NCBI GenBank assembly: GCA_900758845.1
Contig: CAAESW010000045.1
Coordinates: 5,994-69,993, forward strand
Length of the DNA: 64,000 nt
Reading direction: 5' to 3'
Origin: an uncultured Collinsella sp.
GTDB lineage: Bacteria > Actinomycetota > Coriobacteriia > Coriobacteriales > Coriobacteriaceae
Of the stretch, positions 33,682 through 41,108 are shown piece after piece. Below the pieces are notes generated by a model, which did no database searches, was not told the DNA's origin, and saw only the letters and a list, made by a program, of their open reading frames with translations. The stretch's first letter is position 1. Every line of letters starts with the position of its first letter. Position numbers and translations under genes: made by a program.

Positions 33682-34554
33682 ATGCGCGTCGACGAGGTTT
33701 TTAAGCAGGCAGCATCCCAGGGCACCGCGCCCATTTCGTTTGAGATGTTCCCGCCCAAGGGCGAGCTGACCCTCGACACGGCTCGCGAAGTGGCAGGCAA
33801 TCTGTGCAAGCTTTCGCCGAGCTTTGTCTCGGTCACCTGCTCGGCCGGCGGCTCGGGCAACGGTGCCGCCACCGCCCCCATCGCGCATATGATTACGAGC
33901 GAATTCGATACACCCTCGGTGGCACACCTTACCTGCGTGGGCCGCTCGCACGCCGATATCGCCGCCAAGATCGACGAGTATCGCACCGCCGGCGTGGAAA
34001 ACATCCTGGCCCTGCGTGGCGATCTCCCTGCCGGCGCAACCGAGGACGACAAGCCCGCCTCGGACTACGCCTACGCCCGCGACCTCATCCCCGAGCTCGT
34101 CGACGCCGGCTTTTGCGTGGGCGCCGCAGCCTACCCCGAGGGCCACATTGCCTGTGAGGATCTCAACCTCTCGGTCGAACACCTCAAGCAAAAACAGGAC
34201 GCTGGCGCGAGCTTCTTTGTGACGCAGCTCTTCTTTGATAACGAGTGCTTCTACCGTTTTCGCGAGCTTGCCGACAAGGCCGGCATCACCGTGCCCATTA
34301 CCGCGGGCATCATGCCGTTTATGGGCAAGTCGCAGATCAGCCGCATGGTCTTTATGTGCGGCGCGTCGCTGCCCTCCCCCGTCATCAAGATTCTCGCCAA
34401 GTACGAGAACGACCCCGAGAGCCTGCAGGCAGCCGGTGTAGATTATGCCGCCCGCCAGCTTTGCGACCTCAAGGAGCACGGCGCCGACGGCCTGCACCTG
34501 TACACTATGAACCGTCCTGCGATCGCCGCGACCATTATGGAGCGCCTGGGGTAA
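33682..34554 (+). CDS. metF: Methylenetetrahydrofolate reductase
   Basis: The 290-residue FAD enzyme reduces methylene-THF to methyl-THF, the methyl donor for MetH. ISFEMFPPKGE, VSVTCSAGGSG, HLTCVGRS, NILALRGDLP, GAAAYPEGH, FFVTQLFFDN and ITAGIMPF are in the usual order. The start is ATG 33682 after AGAGGAGC. It overlaps the next gene by one base (TAATG) and heads a metF - MetH activation - metH operon, giving the whole methyl-transfer branch of methionine synthesis. Confidence 0.94.
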   Translation: MRVDEVFKQAASQGTAPISFEMFPPKGELTLDTAREVAGNLCKLSPSFVSVTCSAGGSGNGAATAPIAHMITSEFDTPSVAHLTCVGRSHADIAAKIDEYRTAGVENILALRGDLPAGATEDDKPASDYAYARDLIPELVDAGFCVGAAAYPEGHIACEDLNLSVEHLKQKQDAGASFFVTQLFFDNECFYRFRELADKAGITVPITAGIMPFMGKSQISRMVFMCGASLPSPVIKILAKYENDPESLQAAGVDYAARQLCDLKEHGADGLHLYTMNRPAIAATIMERLG

Positions 34555-35342
34555 TGGAAAAACCGCACATCGATACAACCGCTGTCGAAGTGCCGGCCGA
34601 CCTTGCGTCGCCGGCGCTTTACCGTGTCGATGCTGCGCACCATCCCCGTGTCGACCGTGCCGAGATGCTGCGGTATCTGGGTTACGGCGGCCAGCAGATT
34701 GAGCCCGAGCTGTCGCAGCGTATTGAGCTTGTGGTCGAGCGTCTGGAACTGGACATTGAGCCCCGTGGCGTGCGCCGCGTATTTGCCATCGATGCCACGG
34801 GCGTGGACGAGCAGGGCAAGCCTTGCATCCGTCTGGTCGGCACCAACGTTGAGCTGCGCGGTCGCGATATCTATCGACATCTTAAGGACGCCCGTATGGC
34901 TGCGCTCATGGCATGCACCCTCGGCATGGACGCCGAGCGTCGCTTGCGCACCACGGGAGCCCAGCAGCCCCTAGAGGGAGCCGTGCTCGACGCCGCGTGC
35001 TCCGCTTACGTGGAAGCCGCCGTCGAGCAGATGGACCGACGGGTCAAGACGGACGCCGCCGCACACGGGCTCGCCGGCAACTGGCGCTTCAGTCCCGGCT
35101 ATGGCGACTGTCCGCTCTCGGCCCAGCGCTCGATCGTGGATGCACTCAACGCCACGCGCCTCATTGGACTTACTGTCACCCCCACCAGCCTGCTCATGCC
35201 CACCAAGAGCGTGACCGCGGTGATCGGTCTGTTCGACGGCGAAGTCCACGACGCCCAGAGCCGCCCCACCTGCAATATCTGCCGCATGCGCGAGCACTGC
35301 CGCTTCCGCGCCGCCCACACCACCTGCTATTCCAGCCATTAG
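34554..35342 (+). CDS. Separate MetH reactivation (AdoMet-binding) domain protein
   Basis: The 262-residue protein corresponds to the C-terminal activation domain of long MetH enzymes, which binds AdoMet and remethylates oxidised cobalamin. It has the family signature RFSPGYGDCPLSAQRSIVDALNATRLIGLTVT and a cysteine-rich tail (CNICRMREHCRFR) typical of stand-alone versions. Its ATG overlaps the metF stop by one base, and metH starts 9 bases after its end. The neighbouring MetH lacks this domain, so the protein should act in trans. Confidence 0.88.
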   Translation: MEKPHIDTTAVEVPADLASPALYRVDAAHHPRVDRAEMLRYLGYGGQQIEPELSQRIELVVERLELDIEPRGVRRVFAIDATGVDEQGKPCIRLVGTNVELRGRDIYRHLKDARMAALMACTLGMDAERRLRTTGAQQPLEGAVLDAACSAYVEAAVEQMDRRVKTDAAAHGLAGNWRFSPGYGDCPLSAQRSIVDALNATRLIGLTVTPTSLLMPTKSVTAVIGLFDGEVHDAQSRPTCNICRMREHCRFRAAHTTCYSSH

Positions 35343-35351
35343 GAGCCATCG

Positions 35352-37901
35352 ATGTTTACTCCGCTTATCACTCATGATCTGGACGGCGCCGCGCTGGCGG
35401 CGCCCGTTGATGCTGCCCGTCGTAATGGCGCTGCATACAAGACGCGCACGATCGACGACCTTCGCATTAAGGACGATCGCCTGCGCGCCGCTATCGGGGG
35501 CACGGGACACCTGCTGTTCGACGGCGGCATGGGCACCATGCTGCAGGCCGCCGGCATGAAGGCAGGCGCCCTGCCCGAACTGCTCAATTTTGAGGAGCCT
35601 CAGGTCATCACCGATATCCAGCGTCAGTACGTCGAGGCCGGCTGCGACGTGATCACCGCCAACACCTTTGGCGCCAACGCCCACAAGCTCGACGGCGCCG
35701 CCACCGTGGCAGACGTCTTTGCCGCGGCAGTCACCTGCGCCCGCGAGGCCGGCGCCCGCTACGTTGCCGGCGATATCGGCCCCATCGGCGCCCTGCTGCG
35801 CCCCTTGGGTACCCTCAGCTTCGACGAGGCCTATGACCTCTTTGCCGAGGAGGTGCGCGCCGGCGTCGATGCGGGCGTGGACCTCTTTATTATCGAGACC
35901 ATGACCGACCTTGCCGAGATCAAGGCCGCCGTCCTCGCCTGCCGCGAGAATTCCGACCTGCCCGTCTTTGCCACCATGACCTTTGAGGAAGACGGTCGCA
36001 CCTTCTTGGGCACGAGCCCCGAGGTCGCCGCCATCACCCTCGACGCCATCGGCGCCGACGTCCTGGGCATCAACTGCAGCCAGGGCCCGGCCGAGCTCCG
36101 AGGACTCGCCGCGCGTATGCTCACCGTCACCGACAAGCCCGTTATGGTGCAGGCCAATGCGGGACTGCCCCGCGTGGACGATGACGGCAATACCGTCTTT
36201 GATATCCAGGCACCCGAATACGCCGAGGCCGTCGCCGGCATGATTGAGGACGGCGTGAGCGTCGTGGGCGGTTGCTGCGGCACCACGCCGACGCACATGG
36301 CGGCACTTCGCACCCTCATCGACAACCACACGCCCAGCCCGCGTCACCGCAAACCCAGCATGTCGGCCACGAGCGCCCAGACGGTCGTGGACCTCCCCTG
36401 CGACGGCCACAAGATCGCCGTCATCGGCGAGCGCATCAACCCCACCGGCAAAAAGCGCCTGCAGCAGGCCCTACGCGACGGTGACCTGGACTACGTCGTG
36501 AGCCAGGGCATCAGCCAGCAGGAGCAGGGCGCCGACATCCTGGACGTCAACGTGGGCCTGCCCGAGATCGACGAGGTCAAGGTCATCCAGCAGGCCACCG
36601 AGCAGCTCCAGGGCTCCACGCTGCTGCCGCTGCAGATCGACTCCACCGACCCCGCAGCCGTCGAGGCCGCCGTGCGCCGCTACGCCGGCAAGCCCATCAT
36701 CAACTCGGTCAATGGCAAACAACAGATCATGGATGAGATCTTTCCGCTGGTGGCCCACTACGGCACCAACGTCGTCGGCCTTACGCTCGACGAGGGCGGC
36801 ATCCCCGATACCGCCGAGGCCCGCTTCGCCATCGCCGAGCGCATCGTGGCCGAGGCCGCCCATTACGGCATCGGCCCGGACCGCATCCTCATCGACTGCC
36901 TGGTCATGACCGCCTCGACCAACCAGCGCCAGGCTGAGCAGATTCTACGTGCCATGTCTCTGTGCAAGGAGCGCCTGGGCGTCAAGTGCGCACTCGGCGT
37001 ATCGAACATCAGCTTTGGCCTGCCCGCGCGGCCGCTGCTGGGCTCGGTCTTTTTGGCCGCCGCCTTTGGTGCAGGTCTGGATGCCCCCATCATGAACCCG
37101 GGTTCCAAGCGCTTTATGGATACCGTCTACAGCTATCGCGTCCTGAGCGTTGAGGACGAGGGCTCGACCGGATACATCGAGCGCTACGCCGGCTGGACCG
37201 ATCCGTACAAGATCGCCGCGAACCCGGCGGCGGCTCAGGCAGTATCGACCGACACTGTGCCCGCTGCTGGCACCGACGGCAACGACGACCCCATCCGCCA
37301 CATGGTCGTCTCGGGCCGCAAGGGCGAAATCGCGGCCGAGACCGAGCGTCTGCTGGCAGATCACGACGCCATGGACCTCATCAACAACCACTTTATCCCC
37401 GCCCTCGACGAGGTTGGCGTCCTCTTTGACCAGGGCAAGTTCTTCTTGCCGCAGCTCATGGCCTCGGCCGAAGCCGCACGCGTGGGCTTCGACACCATCA
37501 AGCGCCTGATGCCCGCCGGCGAGATTGCCGACAAGGGTAAGATCTGCGTGGCCACCGTTAAAGGTGACATCCACGATATCGGTAAGAACATCGTTAAGAT
37601 GCTGCTCGATAACTACGGCTATACCGTCTTTGATCTGGGTCGCGACGTCGATCCGCAGGAGGTGCTCAAGACCGTCAAGGAGCGCGACATTAAGCTCGTC
37701 GGCCTTTCGGCGCTTATGACCACCACGGTCGTCGCCATGGAGGAGACCATCAAGCTACTTCATGCCGAGGTCCCAGGCGTCAAGATCATCGTGGGCGGCG
37801 CCGTGCTCACCCCCGAATACGCCAAGCAGATCGGCGCGGACTACTACGCCAAGGACGCCGCCGAGAGCGCGCGCATCGCCGAAGAGGTCTTTGGGCAGTA
37901 A
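35352..37901 (+). CDS. metH: Cobalamin-dependent methionine synthase without reactivation domain
   Basis: The 849-residue enzyme has the homocysteine-binding domain (zinc cysteines in GINCSQGP and GGCCGTTPTH). The methyl-THF domain (IGERINPTGKKRL, DVNVGLPEIDE) and the cobalamin cap and binding domain with GDIHDIGKN follow. It ends after the B12 domain (VGGAVLTPEYAKQIGADYYAKDA); the roughly 330-residue activation domain of E. coli MetH is missing and is encoded by the gene just upstream. A hairpin 25 bases after the stop may end the operon. Confidence 0.95.
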   Translation: MFTPLITHDLDGAALAAPVDAARRNGAAYKTRTIDDLRIKDDRLRAAIGGTGHLLFDGGMGTMLQAAGMKAGALPELLNFEEPQVITDIQRQYVEAGCDVITANTFGANAHKLDGAATVADVFAAAVTCAREAGARYVAGDIGPIGALLRPLGTLSFDEAYDLFAEEVRAGVDAGVDLFIIETMTDLAEIKAAVLACRENSDLPVFATMTFEEDGRTFLGTSPEVAAITLDAIGADVLGINCSQGPAELRGLAARMLTVTDKPVMVQANAGLPRVDDDGNTVFDIQAPEYAEAVAGMIEDGVSVVGGCCGTTPTHMAALRTLIDNHTPSPRHRKPSMSATSAQTVVDLPCDGHKIAVIGERINPTGKKRLQQALRDGDLDYVVSQGISQQEQGADILDVNVGLPEIDEVKVIQQATEQLQGSTLLPLQIDSTDPAAVEAAVRRYAGKPIINSVNGKQQIMDEIFPLVAHYGTNVVGLTLDEGGIPDTAEARFAIAERIVAEAAHYGIGPDRILIDCLVMTASTNQRQAEQILRAMSLCKERLGVKCALGVSNISFGLPARPLLGSVFLAAAFGAGLDAPIMNPGSKRFMDTVYSYRVLSVEDEGSTGYIERYAGWTDPYKIAANPAAAQAVSTDTVPAAGTDGNDDPIRHMVVSGRKGEIAAETERLLADHDAMDLINNHFIPALDEVGVLFDQGKFFLPQLMASAEAARVGFDTIKRLMPAGEIADKGKICVATVKGDIHDIGKNIVKMLLDNYGYTVFDLGRDVDPQEVLKTVKERDIKLVGLSALMTTTVVAMEETIKLLHAEVPGVKIIVGGAVLTPEYAKQIGADYYAKDAAESARIAEEVFGQ

Positions 37902-37926
37902 CACAACGGAAACAACCGAGCACCAA

Positions 37927-37964
37927 AACGTGCCGCACGCGCCACTTGGCACGTGCGGCACGTT
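37927..37964. terminator. Hairpin after metH
   Basis: AACGTGCCGCACG (37927-37939) and its exact reverse complement (37952-37964) form a 13-bp stem. No T-run follows, so it is a weak or bidirectional terminator, or an operator before the 38010 gene. Confidence 0.5.
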
Positions 37965-38009
37965 AGAATAGATAAGACTATGCTCGTTTTGGCAGATAGG
38001 AGCGCAAGG

Positions 38010-39374
38010 ATGGCGATCACGCCCGCAGAAATCGCGGAAACCCGCGGCATGGTTGAGGAGCAGAACCTCGACATCAGGACCATCACCATGGGTGTTTCGC
38101 TCATGGGTTGCGGCGACGAGAACCTCGACCGCATGTGCACGAAGATCTACGACCACGTGACGCACACGGCTGAGCACCTGGTCGAGACCGCCGAGAACCT
38201 CGAGCGCGAGTACGGTATCCCCATCGTCAACAAGCGCGTCTCCGTCACCCCGGTGGCGCAGATCGCCGCGTGCTGCAAGGATGAGGACCTCACCCCCATC
38301 GCGCATGCCCTCGACCGCGCGGCCGAGACGCTCGGCATCGATTACCTGGGTGGCTTCTCCGCACTCGTTCAGAAGGGCATCGGCGACGCCGACCGCCGCG
38401 TCATCCAGTCCATCCCGCAGGCGCTCGCCACCACGAGCCGCGTCTGCTCCAGCGTCAACGTCGCCAGTCTGCGTGCCGGCATCAACATGGACGCCGTACT
38501 CATGGCTGCGCAGACCATCATCGACGCCGCTAAGCTCACGGCCGACCAGGACTCCGTCGGCGCTTCCAAGTTTGTCTGCTTTGCCAATATGGTCGAGGAC
38601 TCCCCGTTTATGGCGGGCGCCGTCCACGGCGGTGGCGAGGCCGACGCCGTCATCAACGTAGGCGTTTCGGGCCCCGGCGTTATGGCCGCAGCCCTGGAGA
38701 CGCTGCCCGATTCCGCATCGATGATGGAAGTCGCCGAAAAGATTAAGCAGACCGCCTTTAAGATCACCCGCGCCGGGGAGCTCATGAGCCGCGAGGCCGC
38801 CCATCGCCTGGGTGTCGAGAAGGGCATTGTCGACCTGTCGCTGGCTCCCACGCCTGCCATCGGCGACTCCGTTGCCCGCATCCTCGAGATCATCGGTGTT
38901 GGCACCTGCGGTGGCCCGGGCACGACCTGCGCGCTCGCCATGCTCAACGATGCCGTCAAGAAGGGCGGCGTCATGGCCAGCTCCAGCGTGGGTGGTCTCT
39001 CCGGCGCCTTTATCCCCGTGTCCGAGGATGCCGGCATGATCGCCGCCGTCGAGGCCGGCGCGCTTTCGCTCGAGAAGCTCGAGGCCATGACCTGCGTGTG
39101 CTCCGTCGGCCTGGACATGATCGCCATCCCCGGCGACACCCCGGTCGAGACCATCGCCGGCATCATCGCCGACGAGATGGCTATCGGCGTCATCAACAAC
39201 AAGACCACGGCCGTCCGCGTGATTCCCGCCATCGGCAAAGGCGTGGGCGACTGCGTTGAGTACGGCGGCCTGTTCGGCCGTGCGCCCATCATGCCGGTGA
39301 ACCCCAACGCCGGCACCGTGCTTGCCCACCGCGGCGGACGCTTCCCGGCACCGCTGAACTCGCTCAAGAACTAG
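38010..39374 (+). CDS. UPF0210 (DUF711) family protein
   Basis: The 454-residue protein starts MAITPAEIAETRGMVEEQNLDIRTITMGVSL and has the family stretches GGFSALVQKG, CSSVNVASLRAGINMDA, VGVSGPGVM and CGGPGTTCALAMLNDAVKKGG. UPF0210 proteins are widespread in anaerobes, structurally related to glycyl-radical enzyme folds, and have no established reaction. The start is ATG 38010; TAGGAG lies 12 bases upstream. It is downstream of metH but probably has its own promoter. Confidence 0.85.
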   Translation: MAITPAEIAETRGMVEEQNLDIRTITMGVSLMGCGDENLDRMCTKIYDHVTHTAEHLVETAENLEREYGIPIVNKRVSVTPVAQIAACCKDEDLTPIAHALDRAAETLGIDYLGGFSALVQKGIGDADRRVIQSIPQALATTSRVCSSVNVASLRAGINMDAVLMAAQTIIDAAKLTADQDSVGASKFVCFANMVEDSPFMAGAVHGGGEADAVINVGVSGPGVMAAALETLPDSASMMEVAEKIKQTAFKITRAGELMSREAAHRLGVEKGIVDLSLAPTPAIGDSVARILEIIGVGTCGGPGTTCALAMLNDAVKKGGVMASSSVGGLSGAFIPVSEDAGMIAAVEAGALSLEKLEAMTCVCSVGLDMIAIPGDTPVETIAGIIADEMAIGVINNKTTAVRVIPAIGKGVGDCVEYGGLFGRAPIMPVNPNAGTVLAHRGGRFPAPLNSLKN

Positions 39375-39391
39375 CTGAGGGGTTCGAGCGA

Positions 39392-39525
39392 GGAGCCCCG
39401 GGGAGGGCAAATATATAAGATCGCCTGCTCGGACAGTCCTGACTCGCACGGAGAGCACATTAAGTGCTCTCCGGCTCGTGCGGAACTCGCGATCGACCTT
39501 ATATATTTGCCCTCCCCGGGGCTCC
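39392..39525 (-). repeat. Compound palindromic element, copy 1
   Basis: A perfect 28-bp inverted repeat (39392-39419 / 39498-39525, beginning GGAGCCCCGGGGAGGGC) encloses an inner 9-bp hairpin, GGAGAGCAC / GTGCTCTCC. Read on the minus strand, the interior has GAGTTCCGCACG, CACTTAATGTG and CAGGACTGT at the same 10- and 14-base spacings as copy 2 at 61166-61306. The rest of the 317 bases between UPF0210 and the methyltransferase shows nothing clear. Confidence 0.85.
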
Positions 39526-39691
39526 CGCACAACGGGACCTCAGTTGGGTTCTATCCCGTATGGCAGTCGCTTCGCTCCTGCCCGCCTTGGTTGTGAGGGC
39601 GGTTTGGCGTTGGATCGGTTCTTTCTGATATATGCTGGTTGCGGCTCTTCTTTTGGGAGGAGTCGCCTTTTTGTTGCTAGGAGGTTGGCCC

Positions 39692-40579
39692 GTGGCTGAT
39701 GATTTGATTCGTTCTGAGCTACTTTCTGCGGATTGGAATGGCGAATGGATGCGTCTGCAAGCTGGTCGGCGACGGGCTGATGATTCTTTTGAGTGGGATA
39801 AAAGGGCTCGGCATTTTCGGCCGTTGGAGACTGCCCCTTATGCTCAGGATTTTATAAAGCTGTTGGCGCTTGAGCCCGGCGAGTCGGTGCTCGATATGGG
39901 GTGCGGGGCTGGGTCGATTGCTATTCCGCTTGCTCAGGCTGGGCATTCCGTGATTGCCGCCGATTTCTCCCCCGCCATGCTGGGCACGCTTGATGCCGGC
40001 ATTGAGTACTATGGGCTCGAGGATCGCATTACACCGCTTGAGCTTGCTTGGGATGATGATTGGGATTTGGTTGGACCGGTCGCGAAAGCGGTGGATGTTG
40101 CCTTTGCCAGTCGGTCAGTTACGACGACCAATCTAAAAGGTGCGCTTGCCAAGCTTGATCGTACGGCTCGTCGGCGTTGTGCTGTCACGATGGTCGCCAA
40201 CTCCAGCCCGCGCTATGACCTGCACCTGATGAACGCCATCGGTGCCTCGGTTACCTGCAGTAATGGCTTTGTGTATGCCTTTAACATCCTTATTCAGATG
40301 GGTGCGCTGCCGCAGGTCACGTATTTTGAATCGCCCCGTCGCGACACCTTCGATAGTCTCGAGGCGGGCGTGGCGGATTTTTCCCGTATGCTCGAGCATG
40401 GCAACGAGGATAAGATCGACCGCCTGCGCGACTACATCGCTCAACACATGATTGAGAACCCCCATGCCGGTGAGCCGGGCTCCAAGGGCGTGCCGCAGGG
40501 GCGCTATATGCTCGACCACGTCCGCAAAGTCCGTTGGGCGTTTATTGCATGGGAGCCGGTCTCTGCGCCCAGCTCATAG
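39692..40579 (+). CDS. Class I SAM-dependent methyltransferase
   Basis: The 295-residue protein has motif I VLDMGCGAGSIAIPLA, motif II VIAADFSPAML and DVAFASRSV in place of motif IV. The N-terminal WDKRARHFRP is a pattern common in small-molecule methyltransferases of anaerobes. The substrate is unknown. I choose GTG 39692 because AGGAGGT lies 6 bases upstream; an earlier ATG would add a hydrophobic leader without a ribosome site. The first 300 bases are T-rich, with codons (GAT, GGT, CTT) less GC-rich than neighbours. Confidence 0.75.
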   Translation: MADDLIRSELLSADWNGEWMRLQAGRRRADDSFEWDKRARHFRPLETAPYAQDFIKLLALEPGESVLDMGCGAGSIAIPLAQAGHSVIAADFSPAMLGTLDAGIEYYGLEDRITPLELAWDDDWDLVGPVAKAVDVAFASRSVTTTNLKGALAKLDRTARRRCAVTMVANSSPRYDLHLMNAIGASVTCSNGFVYAFNILIQMGALPQVTYFESPRRDTFDSLEAGVADFSRMLEHGNEDKIDRLRDYIAQHMIENPHAGEPGSKGVPQGRYMLDHVRKVRWAFIAWEPVSAPSS

Positions 40580-40738
40580 CCCGTTCGCAGCCCGCGCCGC
40601 CCACTCACTCGGCATCCGCATTCTTTTTGAACTGGGCAAACACGCCCCACACCGCGCCGTTCCTGCGCTATCGTGGGACAGCTCACGTAGATTAAGGCCC
40701 CATCGTAGGGCGCCCCATAACATAGAAAGCGAGAACCC

Positions 40739-41038
40739 ATGGCACTGACAGGAGCCCAGGTCAAGCAGCTTCGCAGCATGGCCCATCACCTCAACCCCGC
40801 CATCATCATCGGCAAGTCCGACATCAACGAGGGCACCGTCGAGCAGACGGTCGCCTACCTGGAGAAGCACGAGCTCGTTAAGTGCTCCGTACTCGATGGT
40901 TCCAGCCTTTCCGCCCGCGAGGCCGCCGAAGAGCTCGCCGACCGCTGCCATGCCGAGGTCGTCCAGGTTATCGGCCGCAAGTTCTCGCTGTATCGCGAGT
41001 CCTCGCGCAAGGACATCGAGAAGATTAAGCTCGTCTAA
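40739..41038 (+). CDS. yhbY: YhbY/CRM-domain RNA-binding protein
   Basis: The 99-residue protein is a single CRM domain: LTGAQVKQLRSMAHHLNPAIIIGKSDINEGTVEQ, then IGRKFSLYRES with the conserved GxxG-like loop. YhbY binds pre-50S ribosomal particles and assists assembly. It starts at ATG 40739 (GAAAGCGAG upstream), stands alone and is followed by a strong terminator. Confidence 0.93.
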   Translation: MALTGAQVKQLRSMAHHLNPAIIIGKSDINEGTVEQTVAYLEKHELVKCSVLDGSSLSAREAAEELADRCHAEVVQVIGRKFSLYRESSRKDIEKIKLV

Positions 41039-41076
41039 GAGCCAACGATCCGACGAGCCAATATACATCAAGCTTG

Positions 41077-41108
41077 CGAGCGTCCGAGCAATTCGGACGC
41101 TCTTTTTT
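41077..41108 (+). terminator. Terminator after yhbY
   Basis: GAGCGTCCGA and TCGGACGCTC form a 10-bp stem around GCAAT, followed by TTTTTT. It overlaps the end of the convergent regulator gene by two bases. Confidence 0.9.
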
